Below, piece by piece: positions 51,198 through 60,826 of a stretch of DNA of 60,826 bases (the first letter of the stretch is position 1; each line of letters starts with the position of its first letter). Under the pieces are notes generated by a model. That model saw only the letters and a program-made list of their open reading frames with translations, did not search any database and had not been told where the DNA came from. The stretch is from Planctomycetaceae bacterium. GTDB taxonomy: Bacteria; Planctomycetota; Planctomycetia; Planctomycetales; Planctomycetaceae. The stretch is from contig JADZEF010000077.1 of the NCBI GenBank assembly GCA_020850695.1, positions 1 through 60,826 on the forward strand, in the 5' to 3' direction. A program made the position numbers and the translations under genes.

Positions 51198-54100
51198 TCA
51201 CTCGAGCGTCCGCTTCACTTCCTCAATCTTGTACGCCTGCAGCAGGTCCCCTTCCTTGACGTCGTTGAAGCCTTCGAGACGGATACCGCACTCGAAGCCC
51301 TCTCGGACTTCCTTGGCGTCATCCTTCTCGCGCTTGAGCGACGCAATCCCGTATTCGTTCAACACCTTCTGGTCGCGAATGACCTGGATGCGGTTCGAAC
51401 GCTCGATCGTTCCTCCCAGCACGCGGCAACCGGCGACGGTGCCGATGCGGCTGATCGAGAACGTCCGCAGCACGATGGCCCGTCCGGTGTTGACCTGCCG
51501 CTTCTCGGGGATGAGCAAACCTTCGAGCCGGGTTTTAATGTAACCCGTCACTTCGTAAATGATGTCGTAGCGACGGATGTCGACCCCATCCCGCTCGGCC
51601 GCGGCCTGGGCCCGGTCTTCCGGGATGACGTGGAACGCCACGATGATCGCCCCGCCCGCATGGGCGAGAGCCACATCGCTCTCGTTCACGCCGCCAACCC
51701 CTTCGTGGATGATCTGCACCCGCACTTCCGGATGGTCGATCTTCCCGATCTCGTGCCGCAACGCCTCGAGCGAACCCGGAGTATCGACCTTGAGGATGAG
51801 GGGCAGGTCCTGCACCGCACCGCCGCGAGCGGCTTCCAGAATTTCGTCGAGCGTCCGCGGCTTCTGCCGGCGTCCCGCCAGCACGTCGAACCGCCCGCGC
51901 TGACGCCGCGTCTCGGCGATGTGGCTGGCGATATCGAGGTTGTCGAGAGCGTAGAACTGGTCCCCCGCGTTCGGCACGAGGTCGAGCCCCGCCACCTTGA
52001 CCGGAGTCGACGGCGGTGCTTCTTCGAGTTCGTTGTCGTGGTCGTCGTAGATCGCCCGGATGCGGCCGGTGGCCTGACCGCACAGGACGATATCGCCACG
52101 GCAGAGCGTCCCCTTCTGCACGATGAGCCACGCCAGCGAACCGCGGCCTTCGTCGCGGAACGATTCGAGGCACACCCCAACCGCCGCGCGGTCTGGATTA
52201 GCCTTCAGTTCGTTGATTTCCGCCGTCAGCAACAGCGTTTCGAGCAGGGTATCGACGCCCTGGCCGGTGGCGCCGGAAGTCTCGACCGCTTCGACTTCGC
52301 CGCCCCACGCCGTCACCAGCACGTCGTGCTGTGCCAGCTGCTGCATGACGCGCTGTGGGTTGGCCGTCGGCAAGTCGATCTTGTTGATGGCCACCACGAT
52401 CGGCACCTTGGCCGACTTCGCATGGCTGATGCATTCAATCGTCTGCGGCATGACGCCGTCCGCCGCCGAGACGACGAGCACCACGATGTCGGTGACATTC
52501 GCCCCGCGGGCCCGCATTTCACCGAACGCCGCATGGCCGGGCGTATCGACGAACGTCAGCTTCTGGCCGTTGTGCTCGACCTGATAGGCCGCGATGTGCT
52601 GGGTGATGCCCCCCGCTTCGCCCGCGGCCACCGAAGTGCTGCGGATCTTGTCGACGAGCGTCGTTTTGCCATGGTCGACGTGGCCCAGGATCGTGACGAT
52701 CGGCGGACGCGGCACCAGATCTTCTGGCTTGTCATCCCCTTCAAAGAGGTCGACAAGCTCGGCTTCCAGATCGCGCTCACGGATAACCGTGAGGTCGACG
52801 CCCAGTTCCATCGACAATTCGAGGGCAAGATCTTCTTCCAGGGAGTCGTTGATCTTGGCCATCGAACCTCGCTGGAACAGGAGCTTCAGCAGGTCCTTGG
52901 CCGGACGGCCGATGGCTTCCGACAGCGTGCGGACGGTGATCGGCAGTTCGATCTCGGCGGTCGTCTTGAGGACGACGTTTCCCTTGCGCTTGACGCGCGG
53001 GACGCGCATCTTGCGGGGACGATCGCCTTCATCTTCTCCGAGCTTCCCGCTCCGACGGCGTCCGGTGTCTGCCGTCTTCTTGCTCTGCCCGGGGACGCCG
53101 GCCTTCCCCTTTTTCTGGGCTTCGACAAGGTCCATCAGCTCGGCCTCGAGCGTGCGGCCGCTCTTGCCGATCCGGTTGACGTCGCGGGGAATCTTGCGGG
53201 CGTCGCGGGTCGTCACCTGTTTGCCGAGCGGGCTTGCCGAGATCATTCCCGGCGTGAGCTTGAGCGTCGGCTTTTGAGCGGGGCCTTCGTCCGGCTTTGT
53301 TGGCTTCTTCGCCGGCATCTCCATTTTCGGAGGCATGGCGACGGCCGGCATCCCCTTGCCGCGATCCCTTTTCGGACCACGACTGTCCTGGTCCTGCGGG
53401 GGCGCAACGGAACCCTGGCTCCCGGGCGTTCCGCCACCCGGAGGCTGTGCGACCGAACCGCGCGGCGTCATTTCGTACCGCGTGGGACGACGATGGGACG
53501 CGCCGGACGCCGCAATGTAATCGTTGCGAGAAAGAGGCGCCGGAGCGGGCGGTCGGGCCGGCGCCTGCGGAGCAGCGGCCGAGGCGGCGACGGGGGGAGA
53601 GGTGGGAGCTACCGGGCGCGCTGGAGCGGGGGCTTGCGGAGCGGCCGTCCCCTGGCCACGGGGCGCAGGTGCCATGGAACCAGGGCCACCCGGAGCGGGA
53701 CGCGCCGCCATGCCGGGACGTGGAGTGAGCGGCATGGTCTTGGTCGACGGACGTTCCGGACGGGCTTCGGGCTTCGCCTCGACCTTGGCGGCCGGTGCGG
53801 GGACCGGAGACGGCTCGACCGGCGACGGAGCCTCAACGGCCGGAGCGGAGACAGCCGCCGGAGCGAGCGATTCGGTTGCCGGGGCTTCGGGAGCGACAAC
53901 CGGTGCCGCCTCGATCGGCTCTTCGGGAGCCCCTGCTTCGACAGCCACAGGGGCAGGTTCTGGGGTCGGCTCGGCAACGGGAGCTTCGACGTGCGGAGCC
54001 TCTTCGACTTCCACCGGTTGCTCGTCCGTCGGTTCCAAGGCCTCGGAAGCCTCGTGACGGGTTGCCGGCCGCATGGGCTGCGGGCGGGCCGGCATCTTCC

Positions 54101-54347
54101 GGATTTCGCGCAGCTTGGCCGCAGACTCCGCGTCATCGCGTGTCGGTGCCAGCGGGGACGGTTCAGCCGAGGGTTTCTTCGCCGAGCCCCCCTTCTTCAA
54201 GAGTCCGAGCACGACATCACGCTCTTCGGGCGAAATGCTGGCCAGAGCGGAATTCTTGAGCTGAATCCCGGCTGTCGCGCAGAGATCGATCAACTCTTTG
54301 CTATCCATCCCCAGCTCTTTTGCCAGGGCGAAGATCCGAATCTTCAA
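51198..54347 (-). CDS. infB: Translation initiation factor IF-2
   Basis: A 1049-residue IF-2. The N-terminal subdomain is [20 protein letters not shown] followed by [10 protein letters not shown] long Ala/Pro/Glu-rich linker (about 60-330) and a basic IF2-N segment follow. The GTPase domain has G1 GHVDHGKTT (about 553), DTPGH (about 598) and NKIDLP (about 653). C-terminal domains bind initiator tRNA. The linker is longer than in E. coli (890 residues), which is common in planctomycetes. It lies between nusA and rbfA on the same strand as in the standard operon, with a 308-bp gap before it. Confidence 0.97.
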   Translation of the reverse strand: MKIRIFALAKELGMDSKELIDLCATAGIQLKNSALASISPEERDVVLGLLKKGGSAKKPSAEPSPLAPTRDDAESAAKLREIRKMPARPQPMRPATRHEASEALEPTDEQPVEVEEAPHVEAPVAEPTPEPAPVAVEAGAPEEPIEAAPVVAPEAPATESLAPAAVSAPAVEAPSPVEPSPVPAPAAKVEAKPEARPERPSTKTMPLTPRPGMAARPAPGGPGSMAPAPRGQGTAAPQAPAPARPVAPTSPPVAASAAAPQAPARPPAPAPLSRNDYIAASGASHRRPTRYEMTPRGSVAQPPGGGTPGSQGSVAPPQDQDSRGPKRDRGKGMPAVAMPPKMEMPAKKPTKPDEGPAQKPTLKLTPGMISASPLGKQVTTRDARKIPRDVNRIGKSGRTLEAELMDLVEAQKKGKAGVPGQSKKTADTGRRRSGKLGEDEGDRPRKMRVPRVKRKGNVVLKTTAEIELPITVRTLSEAIGRPAKDLLKLLFQRGSMAKINDSLEEDLALELSMELGVDLTVIRERDLEAELVDLFEGDDKPEDLVPRPPIVTILGHVDHGKTTLVDKIRSTSVAAGEAGGITQHIAAYQVEHNGQKLTFVDTPGHAAFGEMRARGANVTDIVVLVVSAADGVMPQTIECISHAKSAKVPIVVAINKIDLPTANPQRVMQQLAQHDVLVTAWGGEVEAVETSGATGQGVDTLLETLLLTAEINELKANPDRAAVGVCLESFRDEGRGSLAWLIVQKGTLCRGDIVLCGQATGRIRAIYDDHDNELEEAPPSTPVKVAGLDLVPNAGDQFYALDNLDIASHIAETRRQRGRFDVLAGRRQKPRTLDEILEAARGGAVQDLPLILKVDTPGSLEALRHEIGKIDHPEVRVQIIHEGVGGVNESDVALAHAGGAIIVAFHVIPEDRAQAAAERDGVDIRRYDIIYEVTGYIKTRLEGLLIPEKRQVNTGRAIVLRTFSISRIGTVAGCRVLGGTIERSNRIQVIRDQKVLNEYGIASLKREKDDAKEVREGFECGIRLEGFNDVKEGDLLQAYKIEEVKRTLE

Positions 54348-54655
54348 ATGCTGTTCTCCCAGTCGAACATCCGGCGAGCCGCAATCTCGTCGGGTGTGGC
54401 AGAAGGCGTGATTCCTGCGGATCAGTTTTCCTTCAGAATCCGCCTGATGCGGGTACGGTTGGTGTGTCGCAGGTTCCGGTGATTGACCCCGAAGCGGCTC
54501 CCAGCCACAAACGCGGGTTGAACGAACAGGCTGTTTCTACTTCCGTCCGGCTGACTCAGCCGCGTCCGTGATTTCCAGTGGCCTGTCCGTTCGTGGTTTC
54601 TGATGAGCTCTCCCGCATCCGCTCGGCGGGAATTCCTCCGTCTACTGCTGAAGGT
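54348..54655. other. nusA-infB intergenic region
   Basis: This is 308 bp with no supported ORF. A tRNA or rimP remnant is not seen. The spacing is much wider than the usual few dozen bases between nusA and infB and may hold an internal promoter or processing site. Confidence 0.4.
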
Positions 54656-56062
54656 TCATGTTGCCGGTCGACTCCCTTCCGTCGCGCTGGCCCCGGACGC
54701 CCCCGGACCCGCTGCCCCTTGCCCGTTCGATTCGGCGGGCGGCTCGATCGGCCGAGCCGGCGGCGCCTCATCGTCGATCACCTGACGCGTCCGCTTCGGA
54801 GCGGGACGCCCACCCATCGCTTCGGCTTGCTGCAACGCGGCCTCGGCCGCACGCATCCGCCGATCTTCCTGATGAGCCCGCTTCTCTTCTTCCTCAATCC
54901 GCGCCGCCTGGACATCGGCGAAATTGACGATCTCTTCGCACTGCTCGTCCGTCAGCCCGCCGAGTTCGGCCAGCTGGTCGGGCTCGATCACCGAGAGGTC
55001 GTCGTAAGTGAAGAACCCTTGAGCGACGAGGTTCTCCGCCAGTTCGCTCGTGACTCCCGGGACGATCGAGAAGGCCTGCACCGACTTGTCGAGCTGCTCG
55101 TCCAGCTTCTCCTGGGTCAGCACGTGAATGTCCCAGCCGACCAGCTTCGACGCCAGCCGCACATTCTGACCCTTCTTGCCGATCGCCAGCGAAAGCTGGT
55201 CGTCCCGGACAAGAACGATCACCTTCCCCAGCATCGGACAGAGAATGACGTCTTCCACTTCGGCAGGCTGCAGGGCATTCGGAACGAGAACCTGCAGCGA
55301 GTCGTTCCAGCGGACGATGTCGATCCGCTCGCCCGCCAGCTCGTCCACGATGTTCTTGATCCGCGACCCGCGGACGCCGACGCACGCCCCGACCGCATCG
55401 ATCTTGCTGTCGTAGCACGAGACGGCCACCTTCGACCGATACCCCGCCTCGCGGGCAATCGACCGAACCTCGATCACCCGCTCGCCGACTTCCGGAATTT
55501 CCAGCTCGAACAACCGCCGCACAAAGTCGGGATGGGCCCGCGAGAGAATGATCTTCACGCGGCTGCCGGCCTTCTTCACGTCCAGCACGGTCGCCCGCAC
55601 CCGCTCGTTGACGCGGTAGCTTTCGCCCGGAATCTGCTCGCTGCGGGGCAGGAAACCTTCGACCTTTCCGAGATTGACGGTCGCCGCTCCCCCTTCCAGA
55701 CGGGAGACGATGCCCGAGACAATCTGCGTCCGAATCGCCGTGTATTCGTCGTGCAGGGCGTCGCGTTCGGCCTCGCGGATCTTCTGAATCATCACCTGCT
55801 TGGCGGTCTGGGCCGAGATCCGCCCCAGGATGTAACCAAGCTCGTCCGCGTTCACCGGCGCTGCATCGTAAGTCACGGCCGGCTCGCCGTTCTCACGATT
55901 GATATTCACCACGACGACTGCTTCTTCCCCGTAATGCTTCTTGGCCGCCGAGAGGATCGCCTGTTCGATTCCTTCGAACACAATCTCCTTATCGATGCTC
56001 TTGTCGCGGTGGATCGCATCGACGATCCGAAGGACCTCACTGCCATTCATGCCCGAGAACAT
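54656..56062 (-). CDS. nusA: Transcription elongation factor NusA
   Basis: This 468-residue NusA binds RNA polymerase and modulates pausing, termination and antitermination. It has the N-terminal polymerase-binding domain ([20 protein letters not shown]), an S1 domain (about 135-200, with [19 protein letters not shown]), KH1 ([20 protein letters not shown]), KH2 ([20 protein letters not shown]) and a helix-hairpin-helix C-terminal segment with [20 protein letters not shown] Pro/Glu/Ser tail follows. ATG 56062 has AGGATAGGGA just upstream; the Met four codons later is possible. Two terminator-like hairpins precede it at 56133-56200. Confidence 0.96.
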   Translation of the reverse strand: MFSGMNGSEVLRIVDAIHRDKSIDKEIVFEGIEQAILSAAKKHYGEEAVVVVNINRENGEPAVTYDAAPVNADELGYILGRISAQTAKQVMIQKIREAERDALHDEYTAIRTQIVSGIVSRLEGGAATVNLGKVEGFLPRSEQIPGESYRVNERVRATVLDVKKAGSRVKIILSRAHPDFVRRLFELEIPEVGERVIEVRSIAREAGYRSKVAVSCYDSKIDAVGACVGVRGSRIKNIVDELAGERIDIVRWNDSLQVLVPNALQPAEVEDVILCPMLGKVIVLVRDDQLSLAIGKKGQNVRLASKLVGWDIHVLTQEKLDEQLDKSVQAFSIVPGVTSELAENLVAQGFFTYDDLSVIEPDQLAELGGLTDEQCEEIVNFADVQAARIEEEEKRAHQEDRRMRAAEAALQQAEAMGGRPAPKRTRQVIDDEAPPARPIEPPAESNGQGAAGPGASGASATEGSRPAT

Positions 56063-56751
56063 TCCCTATCCTGACTGAAGCGACCGGGAGACGCGAAAAT
56101 CTGCAGGAAAATGCCGTCGAAACCGAACCGTCAAAAAACAAAAAAAGCGGGAGCAGGTCCCACTTTCACTCCGAAAAAGCCCGCAAGCTTTCCGGGGGCG
56201 CATGGGCGTTACTCCTTCCGACCCGGGGATATGCCGTAAAGCATGTCCGCGGGCGAGCGGATGCGTGAACGCCTCTGTCAGCTCAAACAATTCACATAGC
56301 CGACGTCCTCGTCCATCCCAGCGACAGGAACTGCACCGCCCGTTGAGTCAAAACCCCTTCAGAATTGTCCGGTCTGGGATCGCTTCTGGAGGGACAATGG
56401 CGCAACTCACCGATATTCTACCGGTTGAACGCACAAAGTACAGCGGCCCGACGCGACTGTCAAGCAACTGAATCGCGGGACGTGCCCATGTCGGAAACCC
56501 GGTCCTCAGCCCGCGATGGGATGCGGGGGATCGCCGCCGGCGTCCGGTGGAACGGGTCACATTCTACTCCGGTCATCCGGTCGATTCGGTGCGACACGAC
56601 ACCCTGCCGCGAGTGCCCGACGTACTCCCCGACTGGGCATTCGCGCCTGTTCATGCCATCGGCCGAAAAGATCCGACCCGACTCTTGGCAATAGCTACTG
56701 TTCGCAACAACAGTCCGGCGGACTGCCTCAACCAGCGCGATGACGGTCTAA
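56063..56751. other. Long nusA leader / intergenic region
   Basis: This is 689 bp between nusA and the sialidase-like gene, both minus strand. No rimP or tRNA is seen. It contains the tandem terminator-like hairpins (56133-56200). On the plus strand there is a tiny ORF (56398-56472, MAQLTDILPVERTKYSGPTR then LSSN) with GGAGG 6-7 nt before its ATG. Its reality is doubtful. Confidence 0.4.
56133..56200 (-). terminator. Tandem terminator-like hairpins in nusA leader
   Basis: Read on the minus strand, the nearer hairpin is AGTGGGA-CCTGC-TCCCGCT (56146-56164), followed by TTTTTTTGTTTTTT. The farther one is GCCC...GGGC (56179-56199) with a five-T run. The first is a textbook intrinsic terminator. 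They lie 70-140 nt before the nusA ATG, so they either end an upstream transcript or act as attenuators within the nusA leader. Confidence 0.75.
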
Positions 56752-57792
56752 TCACTGCGGCAGCAACCGTTTGAGCTCGACCTTGAGAAAGTGAACCCCC
56801 TGGCCGTTCATGAAGACCGTCCCAACGTGCTCGTCATCAACCGGGATGGTCCGGGCGGAATAATAGCGAGCCGCCACGTTCGTCTCAGGAAGCAGCGTGA
56901 CGGTCCCGTCTCCGTTCCAGGTCTGCCCATCGTCGACCGACACGTTGTATCGCAACCCTTTATTCATCGTCCCGACGCCCCACGTCACCAGCACCCGCCC
57001 ATTGGGAAGCGTCGTCAAATAACGCCCCTCCGCACTGTCGCCATCCGGCACGGCGGGAAACTTCTCGACCGCCGTCCACGACTTCCCCTCGTCGGTCGAC
57101 CGTAGGAAGACAGGACCCATCGCGAGCAGCGTCCCGCGATCGGTCCGAACAATCTGCTGCCACGAGTGTGGCTTCTTGTCGGGGCCAATCAGCGGGAACT
57201 CCGTCACCGTGCGAGTCGCCGGATCGAACAGCCGCGGCGGACCGACCCGGAGCGGAAGCAGCCAGCGTCCCTCCGTCCATGCCAGCACATTGTGCCGCAC
57301 CGCCCCCAGATGCTTCCCATCAACCGGGCCGATCAACTCCTGGTTGCTCCAAGTCCGCCCCTGATCGGCGCTGAGCGAATACAGCAGGGCCCGCTCGTAA
57401 TACCCGTCGCGGGCCTTATCGTCGGCGATATAGTTCCACGTCAGCAACAGCCGGCCGTCGGGAAGCGTGTCGACCGTCCCCGGATACACCTCAAAGATCT
57501 TCACCTCGCGAATCGACTCGGGCCGCTTTTCCGACGTCGCAATGGCTACCGGCACCGACCACGTCGGCCCGCCATCGCTCGACCGCGAGCACATCAGCAC
57601 TCCCTTCCCCCGAAACACGACGACCAGCGTCCCGTCCCCCGCCCGGCAGATCGAGGGATGAACGTGTCCCGACACGCCCCCTTTCTGAATCGAGACCGGG
57701 ACGTCATCGGCGATCGCAGCGGTGAACATTCCGAGAAGTGCGGCCGCCACGGCGCCAGCGACGTGTTGCAAAGCCATCGTGCGGAGTCTCAT
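56752..57792 (-). CDS. Exported sialidase/BNR-repeat protein
   Basis: A 346-residue exported protein. The signal peptide begins MRLRTMALQHVAGAVAAALL. A six-bladed sialidase-like fold follows with BNR (Asp-box) repeats such as SRSSDGGPTWSVPVAI, SLSADQGRTWSNQELI, LRSTDEGKSWTAVEKF and NVSVDDGQTWNGDG. Many planctomycete proteins of this type act on secreted or algal sugars or are only structurally related; catalytic Tyr/Glu/Arg residues cannot be confirmed here. Met 57792 is preferred; Met 57777 (MALQHV) is a near alternative. Confidence 0.85.
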   Translation of the reverse strand: MRLRTMALQHVAGAVAAALLGMFTAAIADDVPVSIQKGGVSGHVHPSICRAGDGTLVVVFRGKGVLMCSRSSDGGPTWSVPVAIATSEKRPESIREVKIFEVYPGTVDTLPDGRLLLTWNYIADDKARDGYYERALLYSLSADQGRTWSNQELIGPVDGKHLGAVRHNVLAWTEGRWLLPLRVGPPRLFDPATRTVTEFPLIGPDKKPHSWQQIVRTDRGTLLAMGPVFLRSTDEGKSWTAVEKFPAVPDGDSAEGRYLTTLPNGRVLVTWGVGTMNKGLRYNVSVDDGQTWNGDGTVTLLPETNVAARYYSARTIPVDDEHVGTVFMNGQGVHFLKVELKRLLPQ

Positions 57793-58390
57793 GCCAACCC
57801 TTTCGCGAAAAACGCAGGAGGCGAGGAGTGAGTGATTCGACAGGCGAGCACCATAATCGGCTCCGGCGACGAAAGCGACTTCGACAGACTGATGGCGATG
57901 CCCCTCTCCGCGCTGCCACAACAATGTATTACTCACTTACAAAATCTTCGCGCCACCCAAAGCTTCACGCGTGCGAGACTCAACGGACGCAAACCGGGAA
58001 GAGGGATGAATGAGGAACCCAGGAAGGCAGGAACAAGACAGGAGAACAAAGAGAAGCCTGTGAAGTTCCTGTGCAAGCTGCCATTTTCTACGGCATTCCT
58101 GTGTCTTTCCTGCCTTCCTGGGCTCCTCATTCAACCCCTCCGACGACAGCAATTGAGGGAATCCCCCGGCAAACTGAGCGGTCATGCACGCTCATCCACG
58201 GGTTACGTCTCCCGCGCTGGGAAGCTCCGGCCGGGGCCGTCGCGAGGGAACGATGCTTCCGAAATCGCGTCCGTCATGTGATCCGTTGAGTCCATACTTT
58301 CGTACAATCTCAAGACTGCACCAAGATCCCGCTCCGCATTCCAACCGCCCCTCCACACGGGTCGGCGGTCATCGAGGAGGCCACCTGCCC
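57793..58390. repeat. Inverted-repeat element G within a long intergenic gap
   Basis: In this 598-bp divergent gap, 58001-58045 and 58095-58140 are inverted arms sharing TGAATGAGGA(A/G)CCCAGG and AAGGCAGGAA, with a 49-nt loop. The arms are made of AGGAA/CAGGA-type units. Other ORFs in the gap are poor. No gene is supported here. Confidence 0.85.
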
Positions 58391-58846
58391 GTGAAAGAAT
58401 GGTACTACGCCAAAGGTCAGCAGCAGTTCGGCCCCATCCCGGAGGATCGCTTTCGGGCAATGCTCGGCGAGGGAGTGATTCTTCCCAGCGACCTCATCTG
58501 GAGCGCCGATCTCCCCGACTGGCAACCCGCTCGCCATTTTCCCGAGCTCTTCCCACGCGATTCGACCCGCAATCCGCCGGCCATCCCGTTCCGCGATCAG
58601 AACGTCGCCAACACCCGGCTGGCGGCCGGCATCTGCGCGATCGTCGCGGGCAGCTTCGGCGTGCACAAGTTCGTGCTGGGGATGACGACACCCGGAGTCA
58701 TCATGCTGGTCGTCTCGATTGCCACCTGCTTCGTGGGGGGGATTGTGATGCACGTCATCGCGATCGTGGAAGGCATCAAATACCTGCTGATGTCGGATGA
58801 AGAGTTCCACCAAACCTACATGGTGGAGAAGAAGGAGTGGTTCTGA
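58391..58846 (+). CDS. GYF plus TM2 domain membrane protein
   Basis: This 151-residue protein has a GTG start at 58391; GAGGAGG lies about 10 nt upstream. Residues 1-55 are a GYF_2 domain (EWYYAKGQQQFGPIPEDRFR, then GVILPSDLIWSADLPDWQPA). Residues 75-150 are a TM2 domain: helices VAGSFGVHKFVLGM and VIMLVVSIATCFVGGIVMHV, ending IKYLLMSDEEF. The pairing is common in planctomycetes. GYF domains bind Pro-rich peptides; the role is unknown. Confidence 0.85.
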   Translation: MKEWYYAKGQQQFGPIPEDRFRAMLGEGVILPSDLIWSADLPDWQPARHFPELFPRDSTRNPPAIPFRDQNVANTRLAAGICAIVAGSFGVHKFVLGMTTPGVIMLVVSIATCFVGGIVMHVIAIVEGIKYLLMSDEEFHQTYMVEKKEWF

Positions 58847-58953
58847 TCGCTCCCTCGCCGTGAAAGATGGGGCGGCGACTCTCTCCCTACAAAATTCCTG
58901 AATCCCGTTGAACTCGCCACGCTCAACGTCGAGAGCAATCACCGGAGACCGCG

Positions 58954-59331
58954 ATGTCCCCTCACCAGAAGCTGTGGCTCGTGGGGGCCATGTTCGGATT
59001 GGGAGTGATTGTGGTCGTGGGTATCATCGTGTCCCGAGTCGTGTACCGGCGACTTGGCTATCCCTCAATGCCGGCCTGGGCGAGATCGATCCGGCTTGCC
59101 GATGACCTGGTGACCATCGAACAGAAGGTGCAACCCGCCCTTCAGAACGGGTTCGAGGTGATTCGTCGCGATAAGGAGCATCTCGTCCTGGAGAAGGTGG
59201 TGGCGACTCCTGCCTGCACAATGCAGTTCTCCGCCGTTCGAGCATGGCGTCTTCGGTGGCAGAAATTTTCCGTTCGGTGCCACGGCCGACCCTGGTTGAA
59301 CTGGGCCAGCAGCAGCGGCCGAAACTGGTGA
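58954..59331 (+). CDS. Small membrane-anchored hypothetical protein
   Basis: This 125-residue ORF starts MSPHQKLWLVGAMFGLGVIV, a clear single N-terminal membrane helix, followed by a soluble part with VTIEQKVQPALQNGFEVIRR. From about residue 90 the sequence becomes Trp/Arg-rich and less protein-like, while another frame over 59244-59400 looks more natural. The C-terminus may therefore be altered by a frameshift, or the true protein may end differently. I know of no family. It lies between the GYF/TM2 and DUF1501 genes in the same direction. Confidence 0.5.
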   Translation: MSPHQKLWLVGAMFGLGVIVVVGIIVSRVVYRRLGYPSMPAWARSIRLADDLVTIEQKVQPALQNGFEVIRRDKEHLVLEKVVATPACTMQFSAVRAWRLRWQKFSVRCHGRPWLNWASSSGRNW

Positions 59332-59494
59332 CGAGCGATCGATCCGCACCGGAACATCGAGGTCAAAGGACGACGGGACCGCGCAACGCATTAATCCTCG
59401 CTTGCCTGCGTGCGCTGCGCTGCGGTAGCCTGAACAGATCGCAGGCTCCCGCCATAGCTCCCTCCGCTCGTTCCTCTTCGGGCCCCGCTCCTCC

Positions 59495-60826
59495 ATGACT
59501 CCCGAACAGCAAGCTCTCCGTGCGGTCACGCGAAGGCACTTTTTCGCCGACTGCCAGGTCGGACTGGGAGCGATGGCCCTCGCGTCGATGCTGCACGGGA
59601 ACGGTAGCAACGCGTTGGCCGCAACCGCAGCGCCCACGACGGCGGCCGATCGAGCCGTCAACCCGCTCGCCCCGCAAGCCCCGCACTTCGCGGCCAAGGC
59701 GAAGCACGTCATCTACCTGTTCATGGCGGGCGGCCCCAGCCAGCTCGAACTCTTCGACTACAAGCCGAAGCTGCAGGAACTCTCGGGACAGGTCATCCCC
59801 GAGTCGTACGTCGCCAACAAGCGCTTCGCCTTCATCAAGAAGGACGCGAAGCTCCTCGGCACCGCCCGCAAGTTCGACCGCCACGGTGAGAGTGGTGCCG
59901 AAGTCTCCGAGCTCCTCCCGCACCTCTCCAAAATCGTCGACGACATCGCCATCGTCCGCAGCATGAAGACGGAAGTCTTCAATCACGGGCCGGCCAAGAT
60001 GTTCGTCAACACCGGCTCGCCGCGGTTCGGCCGCCCCTCGATGGGAGCGTGGGTGACGTACGGCATCGGCAGCGAATCACAAAGCCTGCCAGGTTTCGTC
60101 GTCCTGCACTCCGGTCCGCGCGGCCCGCGTGGCGGCACGCCCCTGTGGGGTAGCGGCTTCCTCCCCACGACTTATCAGGGTGTCCCGTTCCTCAATGGGG
60201 CCGACCCGATCCTCAACCTGTCGAACCCGGCCGGCATCGACCGCGAGAAGCAGGGAGCGTTCGTCTCAACCGTCACCGACCTCAACAAGATGCGGCTCGA
60301 GCAGATTGGCGACCCCGAAATCCGCACGCGGATTGCGGCCTACGAAATGGCCTACCGCATGCAGACCAGCGCCCCCGAGTTGATGGACCTCTCGAGCGAA
60401 ACGAAGGAAACTCTCGATCTCTACGGCGTCGATCCCGCCAAGCCCTCCTTCGCCCGCAACTGCCTTCTCGCGCGGCGACTCGTCCAGAAGGGAACGCGGT
60501 TCGTGCAGCTCTATCACACCGACTGGGACCATCACGGCAACCCCGGAACCGACCTCGGCAAGTCGATCGACGAGCGGTGTGCCGAGACCGACCGCGCCTG
60601 TGCGGCCCTGGTGCAGGACCTCAAGCGGAACGGTCTCCTCAACGACACGCTCGTCGTATGGGGCGGCGAATTCGGCCGTACCCCGCAAGGCGAACCGCGC
60701 GACTCGCCCGGCCGCGACCATCACATCGAGGCCTACACGATGTGGATGGCGGGCGGCGGCATCAAAGCGGGACAGACGATCGGCAAGACCGACGAAATCG
60801 GCTACTACACGGTCGAAGACCAGGTC
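59495..60826 (+). CDS. DUF1501 protein (truncated by window end)
   Basis: The first 444 residues of a DUF1501 secreted protein. A twin-arginine-like start TRRHFFADCQVGLGAMALAS gives likely Tat export. HVIYLFMAGGPSQLELFDYK, TEVFNHGPAKMFVNTG, GWGGEFGRTP-type VVWGGEFGRTPQGE and GRDHHIEAYTMWMAGGGIK are family hallmarks. These alkaline-phosphatase-superfamily proteins are abundant in Planctomycetes and usually partner a DUF1549/DUF1553 cytochrome gene, which may lie just beyond the window. The C-terminus is missing because the window ends. Confidence 0.93.
   Translation, partial: MTPEQQALRAVTRRHFFADCQVGLGAMALASMLHGNGSNALAATAAPTTAADRAVNPLAPQAPHFAAKAKHVIYLFMAGGPSQLELFDYKPKLQELSGQVIPESYVANKRFAFIKKDAKLLGTARKFDRHGESGAEVSELLPHLSKIVDDIAIVRSMKTEVFNHGPAKMFVNTGSPRFGRPSMGAWVTYGIGSESQSLPGFVVLHSGPRGPRGGTPLWGSGFLPTTYQGVPFLNGADPILNLSNPAGIDREKQGAFVSTVTDLNKMRLEQIGDPEIRTRIAAYEMAYRMQTSAPELMDLSSETKETLDLYGVDPAKPSFARNCLLARRLVQKGTRFVQLYHTDWDHHGNPGTDLGKSIDERCAETDRACAALVQDLKRNGLLNDTLVVWGGEFGRTPQGEPRDSPGRDHHIEAYTMWMAGGGIKAGQTIGKTDEIGYYTVEDQV

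Noticed and set aside
51174..54482. 1102-residue open frame antisense to infB
   Set aside because: It exists because high third-position GC suppresses stop codons on the opposite strand. infB has unmistakable domains, and the antisense translation is Arg/Gly-rich with no motifs.
59065..59712. 215-residue minus-strand ORF over the gap before the DUF1501 gene
   Set aside because: It overlaps the clear Tat-type start of the DUF1501 gene and has no recognisable domain.
1..60826. CRISPR arrays, tRNA and rRNA genes, insertion sequences, prophage
   Set aside because: No evenly spaced direct repeats, no tRNA T-loop patterns with matching acceptor stems, no transposase motifs and no phage structural genes were recognised on reading both strands.

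Overview
The window looks like a piece of a planctomycete chromosome (order Planctomycetales or close to it). The supports are: high GC with strong third-position GC; a secreted DUF1501 protein at the right edge; a GYF plus TM2 membrane protein; J-like domains opening with the PPDHY motif; many Lys/Ala/Ser-rich tails on small proteins; secreted beta-propeller proteins; and a nusA-infB-rbfA cluster. I found no rRNA, tRNA, CRISPR array, insertion sequence or phage module. Almost all genes look vertically inherited.

Left part (1-9.4 kb): a protein with 30 cysteines in 155 residues lies upstream of an orphan DUF2063 (BufC/HvfC-type) protein. A bidirectional terminator follows. Next come a small exported protein on the minus strand and, on the plus strand, an ABC exporter-like operon: a MacB/LolD-type ATPase, an FtsX-type permease with a His-rich extracytoplasmic loop, and a DUF4190-DUF3299 fusion. 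This group looks like a metal-handling system. It is followed by an uncharacterised protein, an HD hydrolase and a secreted propeller protein.

Middle-left (9.4-31.8 kb): an HTTM-type membrane protein, two overlapping amidohydrolase genes, a small basic protein, cmk, threonine synthase, a response regulator, DUF309 and LON-domain proteins, a second propeller paralogue, a secreted GH13 enzyme, an MBOAT-like acyltransferase, a broken cysteine desulfurase remnant, a YhaM-like exonuclease and a large transglutaminase membrane protein.

Middle-right (31.8-49.4 kb): ribonuclease Y, a class IV aminotransferase, a propeller/c-type cytochrome, a KaiC-like ATPase, a lidless Hsp70-like protein beside a J-like/MshEN membrane protein, and a fluoride riboswitch in front of a CLC transporter fused to DUF190. 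A GntP-family permease, DUF2585 and DUF488 proteins, an SGNH hydrolase and a secreted protein follow.

Right part (49.4-60.8 kb): an HhH-type protein, rbfA, infB and nusA in one minus-strand run, with two terminator-like hairpins in the nusA leader; then a sialidase-like protein, the TM2 protein and the truncated DUF1501 gene.

The two strongest finds are (1) the fluoride riboswitch, whose mutually exclusive alternative hairpin precedes a CLC-DUF190 fusion, and (2) seven long intergenic inverted repeats. The repeats have unrelated sequences but the same architecture, and they sit at gene ends or immediately before start codons.
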